From assembly GCA_019638015.1 (NCBI GenBank), contig JAHBUP010000001.1, forward strand, positions 3,318,424 through 3,382,423: a stretch of DNA of 64,000 nucleotides, given 5' to 3'. This document shows, piece by piece, positions 53,900 through 62,875 of the stretch (positions are counted from its first letter, which is position 1; each line of letters opens with the position of its first letter). The DNA is from Melioribacteraceae bacterium (GTDB taxonomy: Bacteria > Bacteroidota > Ignavibacteria > Ignavibacteriales > Melioribacteraceae). Both the position numbers and the translations under genes were made by a program. Under the pieces are notes generated by a model that saw nothing but the letters and a program-made list of their open reading frames with translations, was not told where the DNA came from and searched no databases.

Positions 53900-54814
53900 T
53901 TAAATTATTCTTATAGCTATCCCCGCGGCAGCGGTAAATGAGTTGGATTTAACTTTATAAAATGTATTGTTGTATACCGCTTCATCAACTTTTAATCTTT
54001 CGAATGGATCAATCTTTTTAATAGGGATATTGAAGTGACTTCTCATTTTTGATTCAAATTCCTCGGTTAAATCCTGCCCATAAAAGAAGACACTGGAGAA
54101 ATCTGCAATTGAAAGATTGAATGCCTCAATTTTAGAAATAGACGAAATCAAGGAATCAAAAATATTTTGAACGGGGGGTCTAATAACATCAAAATAGAAT
54201 GGATGCACCCCTTCGAGAGCGGCGATCGAGGAATAATTTTGATCGATATAGATACTTAAGGATAACTCTCTCTCTTCATTTTTTTTATCGAGATATAAAA
54301 ATGCATTAGATGCTAAATGTGCATTGTCGATGTATTTTAGAGTTAGATTATTGTAGAGACAAAATTTATTTATTACAGATACAATAGTTTTATCTATTGC
54401 GAATATTACAGCGCATTTTTCCTTACGTATTTCCGTCTTATCTACCTGGATATGTTGAATATAAAAATTATCAGGATCACAATCGGGGAATAGAATTGAA
54501 ATTTCCCACCTAAAATGATCATATAAATCCTTTTTTACGAGGCTGTCATCATAAGGGACTTCAAAAATTTTAAAGAAATTATTAGGGATTGCAAAGGAAA
54601 TATTTTTAGAGATAAGAGATTTTTTTTTGGAGATGCGTTTGAAAGATTCTTGAAGAATGCTGATCATCTTCGATTCTGACACAGAAGGATCTAGCTTCTC
54701 TGTGTGAAATGTTTGATCAACATTCTCCAAGTAAAAAGAATTTGTCTTATACGTTATCTCAACAATTTGCAGTTTGGTTTCAGCTAAATTTATACCAGCG
54801 TGATTATTGAACAC
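53900..54814 (-). CDS. PilM-like actin-fold protein (putative pilus/competence assembly)
   Basis: This 304-residue protein begins GINLAETKLQIVEITY, the GI(D/N)xG-type phosphate-binding strand of PilM/FtsA actin folds. It continues with SFAIPNNFFKIFEVPYD, an adenosine-side IYIDQNYSSIAALEG, and an expected ATP-side segment, FTAAAGIAI, near the C terminus. PilM couples the cytoplasmic pilus motor to inner-membrane PilN. No PilN, PilO or PilQ follows. The start appears to be GTG, with a poor ribosome site. It sits after a pseudopilin-like gene and ComEA-like gene, which supports a DNA-uptake or pilus role. The fold call is moderate. Confidence 0.55.
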   Translation of the reverse strand: MFNNHAGINLAETKLQIVEITYKTNSFYLENVDQTFHTEKLDPSVSESKMISILQESFKRISKKKSLISKNISFAIPNNFFKIFEVPYDDSLVKKDLYDHFRWEISILFPDCDPDNFYIQHIQVDKTEIRKEKCAVIFAIDKTIVSVINKFCLYNNLTLKYIDNAHLASNAFLYLDKKNEERELSLSIYIDQNYSSIAALEGVHPFYFDVIRPPVQNIFDSLISSISKIEAFNLSIADFSSVFFYGQDLTEEFESKMRSHFNIPIKKIDPFERLKVDEAVYNNTFYKVKSNSFTAAAGIAIRII

Positions 54815-54827
54815 AGCTGTTTAAACT

Positions 54828-55385
54828 CTATTCCCAGGATGCGGTGTTTTTAAGAGCATCGTTATCAACATCACCAATTGTTCCGTATCCATCAGGGCAT
54901 GCGATATAATATCGTTTGCCGGTGGTTTTAACGGTTTCTATTTTTAGAATTTTACCTCTTCTGTCAATAATTGTATCTGCCTGTTCAGAAGAATCTACCT
55001 GCAATAAGTAGGACTTATGCGATTTGGGTGAGAAATAGAGTGAATCTGGGACAAATGAACCGACCAAAAGATTACGGAAAGGATTAGTAGATCTACCGGT
55101 AAGAGTATCAACACCGGTTTTAATTTTTTCGATGCTTGGATCTGTCTTAGCGAATGTTATTAAACTATCGAGGTTATCGGTATATTTCCCAAATTTAAGC
55201 TGCCATAGTTTTTGAACTTCGCGGATATTTTCCATTCTCAAACGAGATTCTTGCTTGTAAGTTTTTTCCTGCTCTATCACTTCACTAGGGTCTATGTACG
55301 CAACTTTAATTAAGACCACAACTAAAATGGCGATTATAACATATAATATAGAATGGATGTACCAAGCTTCGCCTTTGTTCTTCAT
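54828..55385 (-). CDS. single-helix membrane protein, pseudopilin-like layout
   Basis: The 185-residue protein has one N-terminal helix (ILYVIIAILVVVLIKVAYI, about 13-31), then a helical segment with RMENIREVQKLWQLKFGKYTDNLDSLITF. That pattern (Arg-rich helix, then G-KYxxNLDSL) recalls minor pseudopilins, although the hydrophobic helix lacks a clear prepilin Gly-Phe-Thr-Leu-Glu site. A C-terminal beta-rich part ends with CPDGYGTIGDVDNDALKNTASWE. GGAGG precedes the ATG. It is flanked by comEA-like and pilM-like genes. Function is unknown; pseudopilin similarity is my reading. Confidence 0.7.
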   Translation of the reverse strand: MKNKGEAWYIHSILYVIIAILVVVLIKVAYIDPSEVIEQEKTYKQESRLRMENIREVQKLWQLKFGKYTDNLDSLITFAKTDPSIEKIKTGVDTLTGRSTNPFRNLLVGSFVPDSLYFSPKSHKSYLLQVDSSEQADTIIDRRGKILKIETVKTTGKRYYIACPDGYGTIGDVDNDALKNTASWE

Positions 55386-55411
55386 TTATTCCTCCAGTGT
55401 TAAAATTTCAT

Positions 55412-55915
55412 TTAGATCGTAATAAGATTTTTAATCTTATCAAATTTTGCTTTTCCGATCCCTTTAATATTTAGGAGCTCTTCAATCTTATTAAATTTGC
55501 CCTTTTTTATCCGGTAATTAAAAATAGAAAGAGCTGTTTTTTCACCAATCCCGGGTAAATGAACCAATTCTTCAATTGAGGCATCGTTAATATTAATTGG
55601 AACATCAATTTTATTTATTGACCCGGTTTTTTGCTTATTTTCGTGCTGTCTAAAATCCAAAAGTTCATGCTTAGAATCAATACTTTTTTCAACAAAAAAA
55701 AAGGTACTATCAGCATCACCTTCCAAATTCATTGATCTTTCAAATAAGCTCTCCTCTTTTGAATAATCAAATTCTAGCTTGCTAAAATTTCCAGGCCTAT
55801 TTTTGAAATGCTTAACTGCTATGCCAATCAATAAAAGTACAATTAAAACTAAAACAGTTTTTGCCTCTAAATCAGTAAATCCAATTTTTTTCAATAATTT
55901 AAAATTTGTTTTCAT
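55412..55915 (-). CDS. comEA: ComEA-like helix-hairpin-helix DNA-binding protein
   Basis: This 167-residue protein has an N-terminal membrane anchor (LIVLLLIGIAVKHF, about 24-37), a variable linker and a C-terminal double helix-hairpin-helix: INDASIEELVHLPGIGEKTALSIFNYR and GKFNKIEELLNIKGIGKAKFDKI. This is the ComEA type, binding double-stranded DNA non-specifically in the periplasm during uptake. It follows dnaJ by 42 bp. No comEC is in the window. Confidence 0.85.
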   Translation of the reverse strand: MKTNFKLLKKIGFTDLEAKTVLVLIVLLLIGIAVKHFKNRPGNFSKLEFDYSKEESLFERSMNLEGDADSTFFFVEKSIDSKHELLDFRQHENKQKTGSINKIDVPININDASIEELVHLPGIGEKTALSIFNYRIKKGKFNKIEELLNIKGIGKAKFDKIKNLITI

Positions 55916-55957
55916 GCAGCCCCCCTTTTACATTAAACAAGAAACAAGTGCTAAAAA

Positions 55958-57079
55958 TTACTTTTCAACTTTAATATTATTTTGCTTCTGTAATTCTTTT
56001 AAAAGTTCTTTCTCTTTTGAGTTAACATTTTTAGGAACATGAATATTTATTTTAACAAGTTGATCTCCTGCACCATGGCTGTTAAGGTGTTGAATTCCTT
56101 TTTCCCTCATTTTTAGGAATTTGCCCGATTGAGTGCCCTGTTCAATTTTGAGTTTGGCTTTTCCATTTAAAGTAGGAACTTCGACTTCGGTGCCCAAAAC
56201 AGCTTCTGGAAAACTTATAAACAGATCATAAATAATGTCATCATTTTCACGCCTAAAATAATCGTGAGGCAATTCTTCAAAGAGTACAATTATATCTCCA
56301 GCCGGACCGCCATGTTTACCCGCATTACCTTCACCACGAAGCGTCATATAATTTCCATCCATTACGCCAGCGGGTACATTAATTTTGATAGTTGATTCAT
56401 CATTTTTTCTACCGTCGCCAGAACAATCGGAACAAGGGTCCGAAATAATTTTGCCTGTCCCGCTACAATTATTACAAGGAGCAATATTAACAAATTGACC
56501 AAAGATAGATTTTGAGACCTGTCGCAATTCACCAGTTCCGTTACATACCGAACAAGTTTTAAATGCTGAAGCGCTTTTTGCGCCGCTTCCATTACAAGTT
56601 GAGCATTTATTATATTTTTTAATTTTTACTTTTTTGGTTGTACCCGATGCGATCTCTTCCAATGTTAATTTAATTGTAATTTTTAAATCGTTGCCTGGTG
56701 TACCTGTAGCGCGTTGTCTCGATCTTTTAGATGATGTTGAGCCGCCGAAAAAATCATCAAAAATTGATGAGCCGCCGAATGCTCCTCCAAAAATATCAGA
56801 GAAATGGCTAAAGATATCATTAACATCATTAAAACCGTGGAAATCCTGGCCGCCGCGCAAACCGCTGTGCCCATATTTATCATATTTTGATCTTTTTTCA
56901 TCATTACTCAATACTTCATACGCTTCAGCCGCTTCTTTAAATTTATCTTCCGCGGCTTTATCACCTGGATTTCTATCAGGATGAAATTGCATTGCTAATT
57001 TTCGGTACGACTTTTTTATTTCATCTTGGGATGCTGTTTTGGATACCCCTAAAATTTCATAATAATCCCGTTTACTCAT
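55958..57079 (-). CDS. dnaJ: chaperone DnaJ
   Basis: About 373 residues. The J domain carries FHPDRN (HPD), a Gly/Phe-rich linker follows ([16 protein letters not shown]), and four zinc-finger repeats are [24 protein letters not shown] and CSDCSGDG. The C-terminal substrate-binding domain completes a full class A DnaJ, which stimulates DnaK ATPase. ATG at 57079 follows GGAAGG; the TTG at 57085 is rejected. It is third in the hrcA-grpE-dnaJ order. dnaK is not in the window. Confidence 0.97.
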   Translation of the reverse strand: MSKRDYYEILGVSKTASQDEIKKSYRKLAMQFHPDRNPGDKAAEDKFKEAAEAYEVLSNDEKRSKYDKYGHSGLRGGQDFHGFNDVNDIFSHFSDIFGGAFGGSSIFDDFFGGSTSSKRSRQRATGTPGNDLKITIKLTLEEIASGTTKKVKIKKYNKCSTCNGSGAKSASAFKTCSVCNGTGELRQVSKSIFGQFVNIAPCNNCSGTGKIISDPCSDCSGDGRKNDESTIKINVPAGVMDGNYMTLRGEGNAGKHGGPAGDIIVLFEELPHDYFRRENDDIIYDLFISFPEAVLGTEVEVPTLNGKAKLKIEQGTQSGKFLKMREKGIQHLNSHGAGDQLVKINIHVPKNVNSKEKELLKELQKQNNIKVEK

Positions 57080-57171
57080 CTTCAACCTTCCTTATTGTTT
57101 CGCTCGAATAATGACGCTTGCTGCATTTTATATATTCGATTTATTATATTTTATTATCAACTCTGAAAAAA

Positions 57172-57756
57172 TTAATCGCCGCTTACAATTACCTTAGCAT
57201 GACGAATTACTTTATCTTTATAAATATATCCTTGCTCAATGACATCCAGGACAGTATGCGGCTCTGCACCTTCAACATTTTGCTGCATCAACGCTTCATG
57301 AAGAGCTACGTCGAATTTTGTTCCTTTGGCTTCAATTCTTTTTACACCTTGGTTTTCTAGAGCTTTGCCAAATTTTTCAAACAACAACAATATTCCTTTT
57401 TTAGTCTGCTCAAAATTATTTTCATCATCAACATGCGCAACAGTTCTTTCCAAATCATCATAAATTGGAAGCATGTTTTTGATAAAAGATTCAGCCGCGT
57501 ATTTTAAAAGATTGAGTTGATCGTTTTCAGTTCTTCTCTTGTAGTTTTCGAACTCTGCTACTTTCCGCAGCAATGTATCTTTTAACTCAAAATTAAGTTT
57601 TTCTAGTTCTTCAATTTTTGCTGCAGTTTCGTTTGAGGCTGATTTATCATTTGGTTCCTCAATCACATCTTCGTTAGCTAAATCATCAATTCCCTCTATA
57701 GGAATTTTAGTGTCTTTATTTTCTGATTTTTCTTTATCATTTAATTCTTCGTTCAT
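57172..57756 (-). CDS. grpE: nucleotide exchange factor GrpE
   Basis: GrpE releases ADP from DnaK. About 194 residues: an acidic disordered N terminus (ELNDKEKSENKD), a long coiled coil (AKIEELEKLNFELKDTLLRKVAEFENYKRR; heptads about 50-90), and the C-terminal beta domain (HEALMQQNVEGAEPHTVLDVIEQGYIYKDKVIRHAKVIV). ATG 57756 with GGAAG upstream is preferred over ATG 57777, which has no ribosome site. It lies between hrcA and dnaJ. Confidence 0.95.
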   Translation of the reverse strand: MNEELNDKEKSENKDTKIPIEGIDDLANEDVIEEPNDKSASNETAAKIEELEKLNFELKDTLLRKVAEFENYKRRTENDQLNLLKYAAESFIKNMLPIYDDLERTVAHVDDENNFEQTKKGILLLFEKFGKALENQGVKRIEAKGTKFDVALHEALMQQNVEGAEPHTVLDVIEQGYIYKDKVIRHAKVIVSGD

Positions 57757-57781
57757 ATTGCTTCCTGCTTGTTCCATTAAT

Positions 57782-58822
57782 TTATATTTGCTTTGTTAAT
57801 TCTTTATTTAATTGTTCGGCGATATATACCAGCGCGGCAACCACACGGGAATAATCCATACGTTTGGGTCCCATAATTCCTAATATTCCAGTTAAATCTC
57901 CAATCTTATATTCTTTTTGAACAAGACTATACTCATTCAACTTTTCCTCATTGTGTTCATTCCCAATAGTAATAGTAAGATCATTCTTTTTTTTATCGTC
58001 AAGGATGTGAATAATAATATCTTTGTTTTCAACCAATTCAATAATGCTCTCGAATTGACTAATATGCTCAAACTCGGGTTGACTTAATAAGTTTTTAGTC
58101 CCCGAAATTATTGCGTCATTCTGAGTTTGATCGGTAAAAATTTTATCAACCGAATCGAGAAATACTCTAACAATTGGACGTGATGCTTCATGATTAAAAT
58201 CTTTTATTCTTTCCCCAAAAGTATTTCTAATTTCAACAAACCTGAGACCGCTCAATTTTTCATTTAAGAACTGCTGTACCGAGAGAATTAATTGTTCACT
58301 AACTTCCGCGTCAATCTCAAGTGTTATAGTCCTAACCGGTCCCGATTTTACGCTTACAATTACTAAAATACGAGATGAGGAGAGTTGTACAATTTGTATT
58401 TTTTCTAAAATAGCCTGTTCAAATTTTGGATAAGTAACTAACGCAATTTGGTTTGTTAAATTACTTAATATGGCTGATGTAAGTTTTAACAGATCTTCGG
58501 TATCGGAGGAGATCCCTTTTTCAATATTATTATCAATTAGCTGTTTTGTTTTTTCATCGATCTTAGGAGGATCCATTAAAGAATCAACATAGAAACGGTA
58601 CCCTTTATCAGTTGGAATTCTTCCGGCTGAAGTGTGAGGATGGTTGAGGAGTCCCATATCTTCTAGATCGGACATAATATTGCGGATGGATGCCGGCGAT
58701 AATCCAATATCAAACTTCTTGGAAATATTACGGGAACCTACCGGATTTGCGGTAAGAATGAATTGATGAATCACAAACCGCAGTATTGCTTTCTCACGAT
58801 CTTTTAATTGATACTCTATCAT
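57782..58822 (-). CDS. hrcA: heat-inducible transcription repressor HrcA
   Basis: About 346 residues. The winged-helix region has REKAILRFVIHQFILTANPVGSRNISKKFDIGLSPASIRNIMSDLEDMGLL and HTSAGRIPTDKGYRFYVD, the standard HrcA N terminus. A GAF-like regulatory core follows, ending in GILGIMGPKRMDYSRVVAALVYIAEQLN. I place the start at ATG 58822, since longer frames to 58987 add unrelated residues. HrcA normally binds CIRCE; I found no CIRCE repeat in the 58823-59007 divergent region. Confidence 0.95.
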   Translation of the reverse strand: MIEYQLKDREKAILRFVIHQFILTANPVGSRNISKKFDIGLSPASIRNIMSDLEDMGLLNHPHTSAGRIPTDKGYRFYVDSLMDPPKIDEKTKQLIDNNIEKGISSDTEDLLKLTSAILSNLTNQIALVTYPKFEQAILEKIQIVQLSSSRILVIVSVKSGPVRTITLEIDAEVSEQLILSVQQFLNEKLSGLRFVEIRNTFGERIKDFNHEASRPIVRVFLDSVDKIFTDQTQNDAIISGTKNLLSQPEFEHISQFESIIELVENKDIIIHILDDKKKNDLTITIGNEHNEEKLNEYSLVQKEYKIGDLTGILGIMGPKRMDYSRVVAALVYIAEQLNKELTKQI

Positions 58823-59007
58823 TACATCATTTTTTAAAATTTTGAACCCAAAGGTATTAAAATCCCACAAAAATTTCATTTTTGAATTAAAACAAGATGT
58901 TGAACATAAAAATTTATCTGCAGGTTTCTTAACCAACATACGATGAGAACCGATAAAAAGCTTATTTATTTTTATATTTGCACTCAATATTTGAATTAGG
59001 AGTAAAT

Positions 59008-60003
59008 TTGGACAATACTTACAAATCTGCCGGCGTTGATATTCAAGCGGGAGACGAAACAGTTGAGAGAATTAAAGTTCATGCGAAATCTACTTTTAAT
59101 AATAATGTCCTTTCAGGAATTGGACACTTTGGGGCTTTCTACCAAATTGACTTAAAAAAGTGGAAAAATCCTGTTCTGGTTTCCAGCGTTGATGGTGTTG
59201 GTACAAAATTGAAAATAGCCTTTAAACTCGATAAACATGATACCGTTGGTCAATGTTTGGTAAACCACTGCATTAATGATATTGCTGTATGCGGAGCCGA
59301 ACCTCAATACTTTATGGATTATCTGGCGTTTGGAAAATTAATACCCGAAAAGGCAGAACAGATTATTAAAGGATTTTCGATAGCCTGCCGAGAAAATGGC
59401 GTTGCTCTTATTGGGGGAGAAACTGCCGAGATGCCCGGCTTATATACGGAAGATGAATATGATATTTCCGGGACTATAGTGGGTATTGTTGAACGAGATA
59501 AGATAATTGATGGAAAAAATGTTCAACGGGGAGATGTGCTTATTGGATTTCCTTCAACAGGATTGCATACAAATGGATATTCACTGGCAAGAAAAGTTTT
59601 ACTTGAAAAATTTAGCGTTAATGATAAACCGGAAGGATTTGATAAATCGATTGGTGAGGAATTATTAAGCATTCACAAATCTTATTTTCATATCATCTCA
59701 TTGTTGAAAGAAAAGTTAGAAGTGCGAGCATTTTCACATATTACCGGCGGCGGAATAATCGGGAATACAAAACGCGTTGTGCCAAAAGATTTATCTATTA
59801 ATATTGACTGGAAAGCATGGGATACATTACCAATTTTTGATTTAATTCAGAAGACAGGAAATATTTCTGATGAGGAGATGAGAAAAGCTTTCAATCTTGG
59901 TATTGGATTAATCGCGGTAATCTCCCCAACGGATGTAGAAAAAGCTATTTCGATTTGTAATACAATAAATGAGAAAGCAATTGTCATTGGGGAGATTATT
60001 TAG
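59008..60003 (+). CDS. purM: phosphoribosylformylglycinamidine cyclo-ligase (AIR synthetase)
   Basis: PurM closes the imidazole ring in purine synthesis. About 331 residues with NTYKSAGVDIQAGDETVERIK, the P-loop-like SSVDGVGTKLKIAF, HCINDIAVCGAEPQYFMDYLAFGKL, GETAEMPGLY and HITGGGI. I choose the TTG at 59008, preceded by AGGAGT, which gives MDNTYKSAGVD and matches family starts. A frame open from a TTG at 58978 is rejected. It is divergent from hrcA. Confidence 0.96.
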   Translation: MDNTYKSAGVDIQAGDETVERIKVHAKSTFNNNVLSGIGHFGAFYQIDLKKWKNPVLVSSVDGVGTKLKIAFKLDKHDTVGQCLVNHCINDIAVCGAEPQYFMDYLAFGKLIPEKAEQIIKGFSIACRENGVALIGGETAEMPGLYTEDEYDISGTIVGIVERDKIIDGKNVQRGDVLIGFPSTGLHTNGYSLARKVLLEKFSVNDKPEGFDKSIGEELLSIHKSYFHIISLLKEKLEVRAFSHITGGGIIGNTKRVVPKDLSINIDWKAWDTLPIFDLIQKTGNISDEEMRKAFNLGIGLIAVISPTDVEKAISICNTINEKAIVIGEII

Positions 60004-60069
60004 ACTGAATTCATCGTATTCTTTAGTTAATATAAAGTTGATAATTTAAAACAATAGCCGAAAGTAAAA

Positions 60070-61428
60070 ATGTTTATAGATACTCATGCCCATCTTTTTT
60101 ACCCAAATTTTAATGGTGAGATTGATAATATATTGAAGAACGCTAGAGATGCGGGAGTTGATTACATAATAGTTCCCGGCACCGATTTAGCTTCATCAGT
60201 TCAAGCAATAGAACTTTCAAAAAAATATGAAATGGTATATGCGTCTGTTGGTATTCATCCACACGATACAAAAGAGTGGAATGACTCCTTAATAGATAAG
60301 ATTGAACAACTCGCTAAAAATGAAAAAGTAGTTGCCATTGGTGAAATTGGATTAGATTACTATTATGATTTTTCTCCAAAGGAAATTCAAATAAAAGCAT
60401 TCGAAGCTCAGATAGAACTTGCCCTTAAATTAAAACTCCCCGTAATAATTCATAATAGAGAAGCTGATACCGATGTTATGAGTATTATTAGAAAATATAA
60501 AGACAGCGGACTGCGGGCTCAATTTCACTGTTTTGCGGGGACTGTTGAGGATGCGCGTGAACTTGTAGAGATGAGACATTATATTTCTTTTACTGGAAAT
60601 ATCACTTATAAAAAGGCAGATACTCTAAGAAAAATAGTTAGTCGCATTGCCCCGGAAAATCTTTTACTTGAAACTGATTCCCCATTCATGACACCAATCC
60701 CGCATCGGGGCGAAAGAAATGAACCTTCTTATATAAAATTAGTTGCCGATCAAATTGCGGCAATTCATAATTTAACTACTGAAGATATTGCGAGAACTAC
60801 ATCGTACAACGCATATAAACTTTTTGGGATTGGGATGAAACCGGATTTAAGCTTTACTTACAAAATTGGAAATTCACTTTACATTAATGTTACAAACCGA
60901 TGCAATGCCGATTGTATTTTCTGCGATAGAAAAGGGGAAGCCGTTATTAATGGATATAGTTTAAAGATGACCAAAGCTCAAGAGCCCAATGTAGAAGTTT
61001 ATATAAATGAAATGGGAGATCCCAAACAATATAAAGAAGTTGTGTTTTGCGGATATGGCGAACCAACCATAAGATGGGATGTGGTAAAACAAGTTGCCAA
61101 ATTTGTGAAAGATAATGGCGGCCGCACCAGAATGAATACCGATGGACATGGCAATTTTATTAATAAAAAAGATATTACCCCAGAGCTTAGTGGATTGATA
61201 GATACAGTCTCCATCTCACTAAATTCAACCGATCCCGAACAATATGGGAAATTAATGAGAGTAGATCCCTCGCTACATAAAGAGATGATCGACTTTGCCC
61301 GTAAAGCCAAAAACTATACACATGTTGTGCTGTCAATTGTTGGATTAAATGAGATTGATACCGGAGCGGCAAAAAAGTTTGTGACTGAGGAAGTCGGGGT
61401 AGATTTCCGTGAACGTGAGTATTTTTAA
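60070..61428 (+). CDS. TatD-family nuclease fused to a TatD-linked radical SAM domain
   Basis: The 452-residue protein joins two families. Residues 1-260 are a TatD metal-dependent hydrolase: H6 and H8 (THAHLF), GEIGLDYYYDF, IIHNREAD, FHCFAG, and ETDSPFMTPIPHRG. Residues ~265-452 are a radical SAM domain with the CxxxCxxC cluster motif (C278, C282, C285 in CNADCIFC), CGYGEPTIRWDV, and RMNTDGHGN. This second part matches the family annotated as TatD-associated radical SAM, usually a separate adjacent gene. The fused reaction is unknown. It lies 9 bp before the dacB-like gene. Confidence 0.92.
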   Translation: MFIDTHAHLFYPNFNGEIDNILKNARDAGVDYIIVPGTDLASSVQAIELSKKYEMVYASVGIHPHDTKEWNDSLIDKIEQLAKNEKVVAIGEIGLDYYYDFSPKEIQIKAFEAQIELALKLKLPVIIHNREADTDVMSIIRKYKDSGLRAQFHCFAGTVEDARELVEMRHYISFTGNITYKKADTLRKIVSRIAPENLLLETDSPFMTPIPHRGERNEPSYIKLVADQIAAIHNLTTEDIARTTSYNAYKLFGIGMKPDLSFTYKIGNSLYINVTNRCNADCIFCDRKGEAVINGYSLKMTKAQEPNVEVYINEMGDPKQYKEVVFCGYGEPTIRWDVVKQVAKFVKDNGGRTRMNTDGHGNFINKKDITPELSGLIDTVSISLNSTDPEQYGKLMRVDPSLHKEMIDFARKAKNYTHVVLSIVGLNEIDTGAAKKFVTEEVGVDFREREYF

Positions 61429-61437
61429 GAGAACAGA

Positions 61438-62862
61438 GTGAAAAAACTAATCACCTTCATTTCATTATTTTGTTGCATTTTTGGTTTCGCTGAGATCTCA
61501 GCACAAAATAATCAACTTCAAAAATCAATTGATGCAGTATTACAAAATAAATTTTTTAATCGCGCTCAAATCTCAATAAACGCTATTGATCTTTTGACTG
61601 GAGAGGAAATTTATTCTTTCAATAGTCAAAAATTATTCAGACCGGCGAGTGTGCAAAAATTATTTACTACTGCTGCCGCAATAAAATTTTTAGGCACCGA
61701 AAGAAAATTTAAAACCGCGGTATACACAGATGGAACTCTGCAGAATAAAACACTTACCGGAAACCTTTTTATCAAAGGGGGTTTCGATCCCGATTTTAAT
61801 ACAAATAATCTTGATACACTAATTGCCCAGCTATTTTCATCAGGTATAACTAGAATTACTGGCAATATCTACGCAGATGTTTCAATGATGGACTCACTCT
61901 TCTGGGGTGAAGGGTGGATGTGGGATGATGATCCATACTCATTTGCCGCTTACTTTTCTCCACTCTCTATTAACGACAATTCAATAAAAATTATTGTTGA
62001 ACCAATTAAGGTAGGAAAAAAACCTTTAGTGCGAACCGATCCTGAAACTGAAATTCTTGAGATACAAAACTCAGCAACTGTTAATAGAGGTTACAAAAAT
62101 AGATTATCTGTTTCCCGTAAATGGCTAAACAGATCCAACAAAATTACTATTAGAGGTTCTATTGGGGTTCGAGCAAAAAATTATTCCACTACAGTTAATA
62201 TTTTTAATCCAACTTTATACTTCTTAGAATTATTTAAAGAAAGATGCATATCCGCAGGCATCACAATTAGCGGCAAGTTGGATACTCTCAAAACACCAGT
62301 TAACGTATGGGAGTTGGCTAACCATGAGTGCAAGATTGATAAAATAATAAACAATGTTAATAAGACTAGCGATAATCTTAGTGCGGAATTACTGCTCCGC
62401 TCAATACCCTATCATAAAACGGGAGACAAATCTGGAGCGGTAGACGGGAAAAAATACGTTGAAAGATTAATCAGTTTCCTTGATGAAAATCCAGAGAGCT
62501 ACTCAATTGTGGATGGTTCCGGTCTTTCTTATTACAATTTAACTTCAACCGCTTTAACAGGAAAATTGCTTCAACATATGTACTATTCATCGCCGGAGTC
62601 TTATTCCCTATTTTATAATTCACTATCTGTTTCTGGAATTGATGGTACATTGAGAAATAGATTGAACAGCAGCGAGCTAAGGGGAAAAGTAAGAGGCAAA
62701 ACTGGATCGTTACGGGGGACTACAACATTGAGCGGATATTTACAAACTGAAACAGACAAGAATATAGCGTTTTCGATTTTTATTCAGAATTTTACCGGTA
62801 ACCAGAGCAAGCCTAAAAATCTAATTGACGAGATAGTCCGCTTAATTTATAAACATTATTAA
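61438..62862 (+). CDS. dacB: D-alanyl-D-alanine carboxypeptidase/endopeptidase (PBP4 type)
   Basis: This class-C penicillin-binding protein acts on peptidoglycan in the periplasm. In 474 residues, a signal peptide (LFCCIFGFAEISAQ) is followed by the active-site tetrad S71-V-Q-K74 (RPASVQKLFTTAAA), SDN in KTSDNLSAELLLR, and KTG in VRGKTGSLRG. The insert between the first two motifs is the usual large PBP4 one. The start codon is GTG at 61438, with a purine-rich AAGAGAACAGAG before it. It is tightly linked to tatD and prmA. Confidence 0.94.
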   Translation: MKKLITFISLFCCIFGFAEISAQNNQLQKSIDAVLQNKFFNRAQISINAIDLLTGEEIYSFNSQKLFRPASVQKLFTTAAAIKFLGTERKFKTAVYTDGTLQNKTLTGNLFIKGGFDPDFNTNNLDTLIAQLFSSGITRITGNIYADVSMMDSLFWGEGWMWDDDPYSFAAYFSPLSINDNSIKIIVEPIKVGKKPLVRTDPETEILEIQNSATVNRGYKNRLSVSRKWLNRSNKITIRGSIGVRAKNYSTTVNIFNPTLYFLELFKERCISAGITISGKLDTLKTPVNVWELANHECKIDKIINNVNKTSDNLSAELLLRSIPYHKTGDKSGAVDGKKYVERLISFLDENPESYSIVDGSGLSYYNLTSTALTGKLLQHMYYSSPESYSLFYNSLSVSGIDGTLRNRLNSSELRGKVRGKTGSLRGTTTLSGYLQTETDKNIAFSIFIQNFTGNQSKPKNLIDEIVRLIYKHY

Positions 62863-62875
62863 TAGAAAAACGAAA

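Noticed and set aside
56634..56984. 116-codon plus-strand frame
   Set aside because: Antisense to dnaJ; composition reflects the Gly/Phe-rich region read backwards.
58823..58987. N-terminal extension of HrcA by 55 residues
   Set aside because: The extension has no HrcA similarity and relies on a non-ATG start; ATG 58822 gives the normal family N terminus.
58978..59010. CIRCE-like word near the purM start (GCACTC...)
   Set aside because: Only one arm, no matching GAGTGC at the right distance.
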